A stretch of 46,411 nucleotides of DNA from Sphaerochaetaceae bacterium. GTDB taxonomy: Bacteria > Spirochaetota > Spirochaetia > Sphaerochaetales > Sphaerochaetaceae. The notes beneath the pieces were generated by a model. That model did no database searches and had not been told where the DNA came from. It worked only from the letters and a program-made list of their open reading frames with translations. Within the stretch, counting starts at the first letter, position 1. Each line of letters begins with the position of its first letter. The stretch covers positions 1 through 46,411 of the forward strand of contig JAQQAR010000003.1 in NCBI GenBank assembly GCA_028532765.1. Direction: 5' to 3'. Positions 26,370-34,125 of the stretch are shown here, piece after piece. The position numbers were made by a program, and so were the translations under genes.

Positions 26370-27346
26370 TATTTACCCTCCCAATACACATCAGTAAGCG
26401 CACTTTCAATCTGAGGGAACGGGGCATGTTGCGCGTACTCGACTGCTTCATCGATATCTGCCTCGATGGTATTTTCGATTTCCTCAACTTCTTTTTCAGA
26501 TGCCAACTTATTGGCAATAATATAATCACGGAAATTCTTCACCGGATCATGATCAAACCAATACTTTTCTTCATCTTTCGGACGATATTGGCACGCATCG
26601 TTCCTTGAGTGTCCACCGTGACGGTATGTCTTCAATTCAATGATTGTTGGACCCTGACCGCTACGTGCCCGCTTGATAGCCGTTGTCGCTGCTTCATTGA
26701 CTTTCAAGACATCGTTTCCATCCACTATTTCAGATGGAATTGCGTAGGCGGCGGCTCTATCAGCTGCGGGGTTCTTCATATTGCATGTTATAGCTATGCT
26801 TGTTGTGGCACTGTACAGATTGTTCTCACATACAAAAATAACGGGAAGCTTCCAGATCGCGGCGGCATTCATAGCTTCATGGAACGCGCCTTCATTCGTG
26901 GCCCCGTCACCAAAGAAACAAACAATCACATTGTCTTTTTTCTGCATTTTATACGCCAGGGCAACCCCAGCTGCAATTGGAAGATTTCCTCCGACAATGG
27001 CATTTGCTACAAGTGCGCCAACCTCAATGTCTCCGGTATGCATCGCTCCGCCTTTACCACGACAACATCCGTCTTCTTTGCCGAACATTTCGCACATCAT
27101 GCTTGTAAGCGAAACACCTTTGGCCAAATCATGACCGGCTGGACGATGCGTTGAAGCCATATGGTCATCTTTGCGTAAATCGTACAGCATCCCCACCGCA
27201 CAGGCTTCCTGTCCTGTACTTTGATGGATGGTGCCGGGCATGATTCCCTCTAGAAACAGATAGTAGATCCGTTCTTCATATTTACGGATCAAAGACATCT
27301 GTCGATACATGCCGAGAGCTCTTTCCTTATCAGGTAACTTGCTCAT
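26369..27346 (-). CDS. Thiamine-diphosphate dehydrogenase E1 alpha subunit (acetoin/pyruvate type)
   Basis: A 325-residue E1-alpha, the length typical of AcoA-type subunits. It carries HQSTGQEACAVG, STHRPAGHDLAKG (His of the phosphorylation-loop region), GKGGAMH, and the thiamine-diphosphate motif GDGATNEGAFHEAMNAAA ending in ENN. YRHGGHSRND follows. ATG 27346 is chosen because AAGGTG lies six bases upstream; an in-frame GTG at 27355 has no site. It is the first gene of the seven-gene operon, and the TGTAATTACA operator at 27366 lies 20 bases before the start. Fermentative spirochaetes usually oxidise pyruvate with a ferredoxin oxidoreductase, so a regulated, locus-specific complex suggests a special substrate. 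Confidence 0.92.
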   Translation of the reverse strand: MSKLPDKERALGMYRQMSLIRKYEERIYYLFLEGIMPGTIHQSTGQEACAVGMLYDLRKDDHMASTHRPAGHDLAKGVSLTSMMCEMFGKEDGCCRGKGGAMHTGDIEVGALVANAIVGGNLPIAAGVALAYKMQKKDNVIVCFFGDGATNEGAFHEAMNAAAIWKLPVIFVCENNLYSATTSIAITCNMKNPAADRAAAYAIPSEIVDGNDVLKVNEAATTAIKRARSGQGPTIIELKTYRHGGHSRNDACQYRPKDEEKYWFDHDPVKNFRDYIIANKLASEKEVEEIENTIEADIDEAVEYAQHAPFPQIESALTDVYWEGK

Positions 27347-27365
27347 GTTTCCCACCTTAATATAT

Positions 27366-27375
27366 TGTAATTACA
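27366..27375. promoter_or_regulatory. Predicted LacI-family operator O1
   Basis: TGTAATTACA, a perfect 10-bp palindrome, lies 20 bases upstream of the E1-alpha start codon, where it would overlap the 5' leader or transcription start. The same 10-mer occurs at 27493, 35175 and 35312, flanking both operons and the divergent lacI gene. Confidence 0.75.
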
Positions 27376-27467
27376 TTTACATTATTTTGAATTTTGGTAT
27401 TTTCACCTCGGTAAATACAATTAAAATTTACTCTTTCCCAATTAAAACACTTAAAATGTAGAGTGTC

Positions 27468-27481
27468 AAGTAATATTACTT
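27468..27481. promoter_or_regulatory. 14-bp perfect palindrome between operators O1 and O2
   Basis: AAGTAATATTACTT is self-complementary over 14 bases. It sits between the two TGTAATTACA copies and shares GTAAT/ATTAC half-site letters with them, with the centre shifted by two bases. It could be a degenerate or alternative operator or part of the promoter. It is AT-rich, so chance is not excluded. Confidence 0.35.
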
Positions 27482-27492
27482 AGTTATTTTTA

Positions 27493-27502
27493 TGTAATTA
27501 CA
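27493..27502. promoter_or_regulatory. Predicted LacI-family operator O2
   Basis: TGTAATTACA inside the longer palindrome ATGTAATTACAT (27492-27503). The centre is 127 bp from that of O1, close to twelve helical turns, which would suit a looped repressor tetramer upstream of the dehydrogenase operon. Confidence 0.75.
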
Positions 27503-27582
27503 TTACTTGGCGTCACCATTCTCCATGAAATGGATTACTCGATTAAAAACAAACAATTACAATATGCAGCCCCTAGATATGT

Positions 27583-27606
27583 AAAAAAGGGGAAGGATAA
27601 TCCTTC
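27583..27606 (-). terminator. Terminator of the importer/phosphoesterase operon
   Basis: On the minus strand GAAGGA-TTA-TCCTTC is followed by CCC and TTTTTT. It begins 19 bases after the stop of the metallophosphoesterase gene. It separates this operon from the downstream dehydrogenase operon, which has its own operators. The three-base gap before the T-tract makes it moderately strong. Confidence 0.7.
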
Positions 27607-27624
27607 TTCATGCGCAGCAATACT

Positions 27625-28455
27625 TCAACAATTCACGAAATTTCCTACAACACGTCTCGGAGCTATGCTGTGAATCTTCACATCAACTTTCCCCTCCGGC
27701 CAGATATCAGCTTCCATGAACCATCCAGGTGCATTTGTTTGCTCAGGATGGGCTGCTGATAACGGAGGATTCACCAAATAGGTCCCGTTTGGCGTAACCC
27801 TAAAACTCCACCAATGCAAATGTCCTGATCCATGAAATAGAAAATTCCTCCCCCCTTCCAGAATGTTGCGTACTTCATCGCAATTCGCTACTTTCATCAA
27901 CGGGACCGTGTCGCTAGGAATGAGGAAATTCCTGTGAATTTCATGATAATTCAACGGGTGGTGGCTAAACACCATTTTCGGCAGATCATCACAGTTCATC
28001 TCATGGCGCAACCATGCAAGCTGTTTTTCAGAAACCGCGCCTCCGACTCCGTCTATCATCGGATCCAACGAATCGAAGAATATACACTTATATCCATTAT
28101 ATATTCGCACATAGGGTAGTTCTGGATTCCTAAGCAACAGTGCAAGTTCAGGCTTCCCGACATGTACAAAATCGTGATTCCCATCTACATGGAATACCGG
28201 ACAGTTGACCTTACTATCGATCTCCTCATATATCGTCGCGGTGTTTTTACAATCGGTGTTGGTATCGACATCGATGATACGGTCTCCAAGCTCAATAATG
28301 AGATCCGGTCTCAATTCGTCATTGACAATTGAGACAAAGCGCTCAATCAATCCTGGGATTTCTTCATTCGGAGTGAACTTCCAGATGCAATCGCTCCAAT
28401 CCTGTCCAGGAGAAAGATGAATATCAGAAATAAAAACTATTTTCAAATTTTCCAT
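27625..28455 (-). CDS. Calcineurin-like metallophosphoesterase (CpdA/GpdQ-like)
   Basis: A 276-residue cytoplasmic enzyme with all the dinuclear metal motifs: ISDIHL (residues ~9-14), LGDRIID, DGNHDF, SHHPLNYH and GSGHLHWW. There is no signal peptide. The layout resembles class III cyclic-nucleotide or glycerophosphodiester phosphodiesterases. It is the last gene of the importer operon, 19 bases after the GDPD gene. It is the third unrelated phosphoesterase in the operon, which argues for stepwise removal of phosphate groups from an imported compound rather than cAMP turnover. The precise substrate is not determinable. Confidence 0.88.
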   Translation of the reverse strand: MENLKIVFISDIHLSPGQDWSDCIWKFTPNEEIPGLIERFVSIVNDELRPDLIIELGDRIIDVDTNTDCKNTATIYEEIDSKVNCPVFHVDGNHDFVHVGKPELALLLRNPELPYVRIYNGYKCIFFDSLDPMIDGVGGAVSEKQLAWLRHEMNCDDLPKMVFSHHPLNYHEIHRNFLIPSDTVPLMKVANCDEVRNILEGGRNFLFHGSGHLHWWSFRVTPNGTYLVNPPLSAAHPEQTNAPGWFMEADIWPEGKVDVKIHSIAPRRVVGNFVNC

Positions 28456-28474
28456 ACCACCTATCCGTTTGCTT

Positions 28475-29332
28475 TCAGCTATGAAGGCTCATCTCCCTGA
28501 GCCGGGAAAGCATTGTTTTCGGGTCGTCAGCCATTAAGATTCTGCTACCATGCCTAATGGCATCGATATATGCTTGAAATTCACTATAGAACGAGACAGT
28601 GAGCGGCATGATGCCTTTCTTGAGCAATAGCGTATACCAGGATTCCGGACATGGTGTGGTATGCTGCTTGATAATGCTCCCGTCGTCTTGAACAATCCAG
28701 TTGAGCACACAAACCACATCACAGATTTCGGAGGGATCCAATTCCATCTCGCCCATGATATTCCATGGGTAAAAGCCGTGATAATGAAATGTATCACCAA
28801 AATCCTTGAAGGTTTGTTCAACAATCTTGCCTGAAAACGAATTGATCCACGTTCTGTTTCCAAGACCACGATGCGCAAGCATGTGTGCAGCCTTGCGCGC
28901 AGACTCACGAGCAAAATCCTCTTTTCCGGGTACTGGCAGATCCTTTAGCTCGATATTAAGCATGAGATCGGGATAATCGGCAGCGACATCCAGCAATTCA
29001 TCCAACAGCGCTATATGTTCGAATTGAGGTACGGAAAAATCCTCTGAGGATCTCCCATGAATCGCGGCATTCATTGCTCGCAATTCTTCATACGTGCGGT
29101 CCCAGACACATCCATTTCCATCGGTGAGATCCTCGAGATGCACATTGTGCATCAAAAACAGATACCCGTCTTTGGACATTCTCACATCGGTTTCGATCAT
29201 GTCGACGCCAAGCTCAGCTGCATGACGAATTGCCGCTATCGTGTTTTCAATACCATGGACCCGCTCTCCGCGATGTCCACAGATCGCAACTTGTTCCTTG
29301 CATTCAAACATCAAGGCACCCCCAAGACTCAT
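28475..29332 (-). CDS. Glycerophosphodiester phosphodiesterase family protein
   Basis: A 285-residue GDPD. CGHRGERVHGIENTIAAI (catalytic His and Arg, residues ~18-35) is followed by MIETDVRMSKDG (metal-binding Glu and Asp) and LMHNVHLEDLTDG with the second catalytic His. NIELKD and a C-terminal region ending MADDPKTM follow. It lacks a signal peptide, so it should act in the cytoplasm, like UgpQ. Its ATG at 29332 overlaps the preceding stop as ATGA. A second in-frame ATG at 29311 has a GGGGGT stretch before it and could be the true start. The UgpB-like importer in the same operon supports a phosphodiester substrate. Confidence 0.9.
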   Translation of the reverse strand: MSLGGALMFECKEQVAICGHRGERVHGIENTIAAIRHAAELGVDMIETDVRMSKDGYLFLMHNVHLEDLTDGNGCVWDRTYEELRAMNAAIHGRSSEDFSVPQFEHIALLDELLDVAADYPDLMLNIELKDLPVPGKEDFARESARKAAHMLAHRGLGNRTWINSFSGKIVEQTFKDFGDTFHYHGFYPWNIMGEMELDPSEICDVVCVLNWIVQDDGSIIKQHTTPCPESWYTLLLKKGIMPLTVSFYSEFQAYIDAIRHGSRILMADDPKTMLSRLREMSLHS

Positions 29333-30648
29333 CGTAAGAATTCATCGACTGCCGTCCCCTGGGCACAAGGTATTTCAAGCCCGAGCAACTTCGCGAATGT
29401 CGGCGCCTCATCAACAATCGGTCTTCGTTCGATAACAACATCGTCATTGAAATCAGGACCGACTGCGTTGAATACTGGCTGTGGACCTAGATCTGGATTA
29501 TATCCATGTGTAGCCCGACCGAAACGATAATCTGTACTATCAAATGGTTTTACCGCTGGCCGTGTACAACCATCACTGAACGAGGTGAATCCATCTGATT
29601 CAAGGACAAAAGAAAAGTCACCGTTCAGATGCTCACGCTGGTCAACCTCTTCTGCGGTCAGCACTTCGTGGAAACCATAGATACCCTCATGTGCCATGTC
29701 CTTGAGGAGTGCATGCACGGCAGCATAGGTTTTTCTATCGGAAGGATCCTTGAGATGCACCAGATCGGACATCGCATCAGAGAGGCAGAAAGCTTTCCAG
29801 TCGGTAACATTGCCAGTATCGTCTGTTGTGATAAACCCATGGTCTCGCAAATACACATTTGGCTTTATGATGCGCTTGACATCCATCTGTCCATGGTCAC
29901 TGATTACCGCAATATTCGTAGCTTCATACACTCCCGCCTTCTTCAGCGCATCAAGGAGAAGGCCGAACTGCTTATCGACAAACTCTATCGCTTTATCGGT
30001 TTCGCTGTTGAATACTCCGTACTTGTGCCTTGTTCCATCCATGATGCCATCATGGACAAACATGATTTCAGGGGCATACTGTTCGATGATGTCACACGCA
30101 CAGGCGATAAGGAAGTTATCGATGTAAGGTTGCACCATAAAATTTGTTCTGCCTGTCTTGTAATGACTTTCCGGAAGCAAGTATTCGTTCTTACGGGCAA
30201 TGTTGATCACCTCTTCGGTTGAACCTTGACGTCTAAAAGCCATTTCCAACGTATCATTCGCATATGGCATCCAGTATTCATTGAGCAGGTAGTCAATATC
30301 AGGATGATTTCCTGTTACCGGCCAGAATACGGCACCGGTGCTGAATCCTGCCCTCTTGGCGATGGTGAACAAATCCTCAACCTTCACATGCTTATGATCC
30401 CACACCCAGCTCTGCTCTTTGTCCGTAGTAGTAAACTCAAAGTTGCTCACGATCCCATGCCTACTCGGATAACAACCTGTGCTGATACTCGTATGTGCCG
30501 GATACGTAATCGATGGATAGATAGTCCTGACATGATTTATCTGACAACTATTCTGCATCACCGATCCAAAATTCGGCATTTGCATGAGCTTATCGACATC
30601 CTCTCGAACCAAGGCATCAACTGAAAATACTAATAATCTCTTTCTCAT
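29329..30648 (-). CDS. Type I phosphodiesterase/nucleotide pyrophosphatase (alkaline phosphatase superfamily)
   Basis: A 439-residue protein. Metal-binding Asp in FSVDALV, the nucleophile Thr in YPSITYPAHTSISTG, PSRHGIVSN, and the paired metal ligands in VHDGIMDGTRHKYG and VISDHGQMD are all in the expected order, with a final His in ATHGYNPD. Ecto-enzymes of this group carry signal peptides, but this one starts MRKRLLVFSVD and is probably cytoplasmic. It would hydrolyse a phosphodiester or a pyrophosphate. ATG 30648 has AGAGGAAC upstream. It is coupled to the GDPD gene by a 4-base stop/start overlap and preceded by the MBL lipoprotein gene. Confidence 0.9.
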   Translation of the reverse strand: MRKRLLVFSVDALVREDVDKLMQMPNFGSVMQNSCQINHVRTIYPSITYPAHTSISTGCYPSRHGIVSNFEFTTTDKEQSWVWDHKHVKVEDLFTIAKRAGFSTGAVFWPVTGNHPDIDYLLNEYWMPYANDTLEMAFRRQGSTEEVINIARKNEYLLPESHYKTGRTNFMVQPYIDNFLIACACDIIEQYAPEIMFVHDGIMDGTRHKYGVFNSETDKAIEFVDKQFGLLLDALKKAGVYEATNIAVISDHGQMDVKRIIKPNVYLRDHGFITTDDTGNVTDWKAFCLSDAMSDLVHLKDPSDRKTYAAVHALLKDMAHEGIYGFHEVLTAEEVDQREHLNGDFSFVLESDGFTSFSDGCTRPAVKPFDSTDYRFGRATHGYNPDLGPQPVFNAVGPDFNDDVVIERRPIVDEAPTFAKLLGLEIPCAQGTAVDEFLR

Positions 30649-30665
30649 ACCGTTCCTCTAAAGCG

Positions 30666-31682
30666 TTAGTCCCTACCAATAGAGTAATGACCGCTTTCTG
30701 TTGCCTCTCCATAGATGTTGGTGATTTGTCTGATATATTGTGACTGGATTTCATAGGTCCCATCACCAGGTGTCGATACTGATACCGTTCCGTCCTGACT
30801 GGTGTAAAAAGTCAATGCACCGTGTTTATAACGATATTTCATTGCTACTGTCTTGCTAGTGATCAGACTGTGTTGCTGTATAGCCACCAGAGGACTGAGT
30901 GCTTCGATATACTCATTCCGATTGGATGTCTCATATCCATGATGATTCATTTTAACAATATCCGAATCCAGTTCTTGTCCATATTTCTCAACAAGCGCCA
31001 ATTCCTGTGTGATATAGATATCACCCGAAGTCCAAAAGCTGGAATCACCATAGGTTATTTTCATTGCCAAGGAACAATCATTGGCATCCATGTACCCTGC
31101 CTTGATATCTTCTTCAGAACCTTTCTCCGGTCCATACACAGCAATTTTCACATGGTCACCAAGCATAAAGGAATCACCTTCATACACGATATCACAAGGG
31201 ATATCCAGTTCCTTGATCTTTGCCATAGCATTACCGTATGTAGCGGATTCATATTCATGAGCATTCTTATACACGCGCCCGATATCATAGCGTGACGCCA
31301 ATTCCACAAAGCTACCGATATGATCCGCATGGGGGTGGCTCATGACAAACACATCGATTCTATCTATGCCCATAGCCTTAAGCTGTGAGTCAATTTCCTC
31401 AAAACACCAACTATTGCTGCAATCAACCATCATCACCAAACCTTCGGGAGAAGTGAAAACAGTACAATCCCCAGCATAGGAAACATCATTACTCGTTTCT
31501 TTCGATCCTGTGGTGCACAGATAGTGTGCAGTCAGTGTACCCAGACTGTGTGAGGTATCCAACACTACTGAGGTATACGAACCATCGGCATCTTGTTTCG
31601 GGGCGCTCCCAGCCATTGAAGCACAGCCCACAACAAGGAACATCGTAAGAAGCACGCTTGCAAGTAGTTTTATGAATTTCAT
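30666..31682 (-). CDS. Lipid-anchored metallo-beta-lactamase-fold hydrolase (ComEC-like MBL domain)
   Basis: A 338-residue protein beginning MKFIKLLASVLLTMFLVVGCAS, a lipoprotein signal with the anchor Cys at residue 20. The body is an MBL fold: SHPHADHIGS (HxHxDH), later DANDCSLAMKITYG, TSGDIY (bridging Asp) and KMNHHGYETS (His), a pattern seen in the DNA-uptake ComEC-type MBL domain. It lies outside the cytoplasmic membrane, next to the solute-binding protein gene. It could be a surface phosphodiesterase or nuclease that releases the transport substrate, which is inference. ATG 31682 follows GGAGAG. I cannot tell lipid, nucleotide or polymer substrate apart. Confidence 0.85.
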   Translation of the reverse strand: MKFIKLLASVLLTMFLVVGCASMAGSAPKQDADGSYTSVVLDTSHSLGTLTAHYLCTTGSKETSNDVSYAGDCTVFTSPEGLVMMVDCSNSWCFEEIDSQLKAMGIDRIDVFVMSHPHADHIGSFVELASRYDIGRVYKNAHEYESATYGNAMAKIKELDIPCDIVYEGDSFMLGDHVKIAVYGPEKGSEEDIKAGYMDANDCSLAMKITYGDSSFWTSGDIYITQELALVEKYGQELDSDIVKMNHHGYETSNRNEYIEALSPLVAIQQHSLITSKTVAMKYRYKHGALTFYTSQDGTVSVSTPGDGTYEIQSQYIRQITNIYGEATESGHYSIGRD

Positions 31683-31796
31683 TAATGCTCTCCACTAGTG
31701 AACGATAATCCAATACAATCAATGAACCGTAAAAGGGGTTAACACCCCACTATACGAATATGTGTAACCGTCGGATTGTTAGTCCATCGATACTCA

Positions 31797-31823
31797 ATGG
31801 GGCGGAGCTTGGCTCTGCCCCAT
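31797..31823 (-). promoter_or_regulatory. Strong hairpin just after the solute-binding protein gene
   Basis: ATGGGGC and GAGC pair with GCTC and GCCCCAT around a TTG loop, 11 pairs with one mismatch. It lies 27 bases after the stop of the solute-binding protein gene and has no T-tract on the minus strand. Such hairpins often protect the binding-protein mRNA or partly attenuate downstream genes; that is the likely role here. Confidence 0.6.
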
Positions 31824-31849
31824 CTTTGCATAGTAGGAATCACGCTACA

Positions 31850-33229
31850 CTATAAGTTAGCGAGATTGTACAGTTCGATCGCTTCTTGGATCTGATCGTT
31901 TGCCGTTTTGATCGCCTTGGCAATCGTTGCATCAGAAGGATCATTGCACACAGTTTCAACCGCAAGCTTATTCGCGTTTTTAATTTCAGCAGAAACTCCA
32001 CAAATCGGCATCAGTGCATCGCCTTTACTGTTGTTCAAGCTGTCGTACACCGTTGAAATTCCAGGGAAAATATTTGTCATATAGTTTTGGTACACATCGC
32101 TATCGAACGCATCTGTGCTTGGCGCAAGATACCCGGTTGCGGAAGCAAAGTAACCAGCCCACTCACCCTTGCTAGCGAACTTCATGAATTCATAACCGCC
32201 CTGCATAGCCCACTTGTTTCCGTTGTCGGCAATGAACAACCACGTACCACCAGAAGGTTCACCGGCACGATCACCAGCTTCAGTAACTGAAGGACATGGG
32301 ACAACACCAACTTCAAATGCTCCATCAACTGCTGTCAAGACCTTCGTTGTCATTGAAATGACACCAAGCATCATGGCACAATCTTCAGCAGCAATCAGGG
32401 GAATAATTTCCGAGCTATAGTTTGCACCGAATGGAACTCCAAGATTTTCATTATACAGGTCTTTGTAGAAGCTAAGATATTTGGCAACTGTGGATTCTAC
32501 TTCTCCACCGTCTTTGTAGAACACCTCGGAGATTGGGCCTTCGAGACCATTCTTATTGTCGTATGCCACTATACCTTCACGTGCAAGCGCTGCATTGAAA
32601 TAATATCCTGCATCAGAGTGAAAACCAATTCCGTATTGGGTGTAACCGCCGTCAACCAAGATCCTGCAAGCCTCAAGAACACTTTCAAAAGATGTAAGTG
32701 AAGCGGGATCGATTCCAGCTTCTGCAAGCATGTCTGCATTATAATAGATTGTGGGGTAACTTACTCCACTGGGATATCCAACGAGATTCCCTTCGCCATC
32801 GCAGGATGCAGCATAAAATGCTTCATAGGTATTGGCGAGTTCAGGCCATCCAGCAGTATCCTTGTCTACATACCCCTGAGTGCTGACTGCATAATCTGCC
32901 TCGATCACCATGCCGATATTTTCTATCGCACAGTGAAATAGAGCAGGAAGCTCATCTTTCAGTGTCGACTGCATCTTGGCAATGAGTTCGTTCTGTGATC
33001 CCTGGTACTCAATGGTAACATGGTAGTCAGACTGACTTTCATTGAATGCATCGATAATGTTTTGGAAATACCCAACATTTGTAGCACCATGGAACGTCCA
33101 CCATACTACTTCAACTGTCCCTTCCGGTTTTGTTTCCTCTACCACCGGGGTCTCTTGTGCTCCACCGGCAAAGGCAGCACACAATACAAGCGAAATAAGA
33201 ATCAAAACAACAGCTAGTTTTTTCATCAT
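31850..33229 (-). CDS. ABC transporter substrate-binding protein, family 1 (UgpB-like)
   Basis: A 459-residue extracellular solute-binding protein. The N-terminus MMKKLAVVLILISLVLCAAFAGGAQE is a signal peptide with a cleavage site before or within the GGAQE segment. It has no lipobox Cys at the usual place, although a Cys lies in the hydrophobic core. VEVVWWTFHGATNVGYFQNI and YYNADMLAEAGIDP are typical of family 1 binding proteins for sugars and glycerol phosphates. The start is ATG 33229 because AGGAG lies six bases upstream; a TTG at 33247 is unlikely. It partners with the two permease genes upstream. Ligand not determinable; the GDPD neighbour favours a phosphodiester. Confidence 0.92.
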   Translation of the reverse strand: MMKKLAVVLILISLVLCAAFAGGAQETPVVEETKPEGTVEVVWWTFHGATNVGYFQNIIDAFNESQSDYHVTIEYQGSQNELIAKMQSTLKDELPALFHCAIENIGMVIEADYAVSTQGYVDKDTAGWPELANTYEAFYAASCDGEGNLVGYPSGVSYPTIYYNADMLAEAGIDPASLTSFESVLEACRILVDGGYTQYGIGFHSDAGYYFNAALAREGIVAYDNKNGLEGPISEVFYKDGGEVESTVAKYLSFYKDLYNENLGVPFGANYSSEIIPLIAAEDCAMMLGVISMTTKVLTAVDGAFEVGVVPCPSVTEAGDRAGEPSGGTWLFIADNGNKWAMQGGYEFMKFASKGEWAGYFASATGYLAPSTDAFDSDVYQNYMTNIFPGISTVYDSLNNSKGDALMPICGVSAEIKNANKLAVETVCNDPSDATIAKAIKTANDQIQEAIELYNLANL

Positions 33230-33288
33230 CCATCTCTCCTTTTTCAATTCTTAAGCGATAACATCGCCTTTTTCACTGACGGGATTTA

Positions 33289-34125
33289 TCAACCTTTTAC
33301 ACCTCCGGACACCATTCCCTTGATGATGTAATCCTGGCCAAAGATAAAAGCTAAAACAGCAGGTGTCATTGCAACCATTGCCGCAGCGATCACCTTTCCA
33401 TACTCCTCTACGTCGCCAGTCACAAGATACGAGACCCCTACTTGTACCGTTCTCCATACATCCTTGTTCGTTACAAGCAATGGCCAAAAGTAGGCATTAT
33501 AAATGCGTACGAACTGGTATATTGCGAGGGCGGAGATCGTTGGAACTGAGAGCGGCATTGCAATCTTGAAAAGAAATCCGACATCTCCACAGCCATCAAG
33601 CGTCGCGGCATCCTTGAAATCTTTTGGAAGCTGTTTGTAATACTGACGCATCATGAATATGCTCGTCCCTGAAATCAAGGATGTGAGAAACAATCCGGCA
33701 TGTGTATTCACCAATCCCATATTTTGGATAGTGACATAGTTCGTAATGATAACAACTTCACCAGGAATCATCATCGTACTGAGAATAACTACCCACAGAA
33801 ATCGCTTTAACGGAAATTCGAAAAATACAAATCCGTATGCTGCAGTACTTCCGAAAATCACTTGCCCGAGAATCGCCACGACACAAACGATAATCGAATT
33901 CTTCAGGTAGTGGAGTATGGGAACGCCCGTGAAGACCTTGATATAATTTTCAAGTGTCGGAATCTTGGGAAATAAGAGCAACGGTAACTGGGACAGTTCT
34001 CTTTCAGAGTGGATAGAGAACATGAGCCCGACAATGAGTGGAGCAATAAATGCTAGTCCAATTGCCAACTTAATAATAAACGATGCAACCTTAATCGATG
34101 TTTTCTTAGTTTTTAGACTGATCAT
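33289..34125 (-). CDS. ABC transporter permease, MalG/UgpE type
   Basis: A 278-residue membrane protein with six hydrophobic segments and the ATPase-coupling EAA loop in the form DAATLDGCGDVGFLFKIAMPLSVP (residues ~185-208). The C-terminal GMVSGGVKG is the usual MalG-type ending. It forms the channel with the second permease. Its ATG overlaps the stop of the upstream permease as ATGA, so the two are translationally coupled. No ATP-binding subunit is encoded in the window, so a shared MsmX/UgpC-type ATPase elsewhere is expected. Confidence 0.92.
   Translation of the reverse strand: MISLKTKKTSIKVASFIIKLAIGLAFIAPLIVGLMFSIHSERELSQLPLLLFPKIPTLENYIKVFTGVPILHYLKNSIIVCVVAILGQVIFGSTAAYGFVFFEFPLKRFLWVVILSTMMIPGEVVIITNYVTIQNMGLVNTHAGLFLTSLISGTSIFMMRQYYKQLPKDFKDAATLDGCGDVGFLFKIAMPLSVPTISALAIYQFVRIYNAYFWPLLVTNKDVWRTVQVGVSYLVTGDVEEYGKVIAAAMVAMTPAVLAFIFGQDYIIKGMVSGGVKG

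Noticed and set aside
19762..27355. Naming the operon aco (acetoin dehydrogenase) or pdh
   Set aside because: The E1/E2/E3 motifs do not separate acetoin from pyruvate or other substrates, and the kinase and phosphatase do not fit acetoin breakdown; gene symbols other than lpdA were left blank.
27625..28455. A cAMP phosphodiesterase (cpdA) assignment
   Set aside because: The metal motifs are shared by many calcineurin-like enzymes, and the operon points to a catabolic diester instead.
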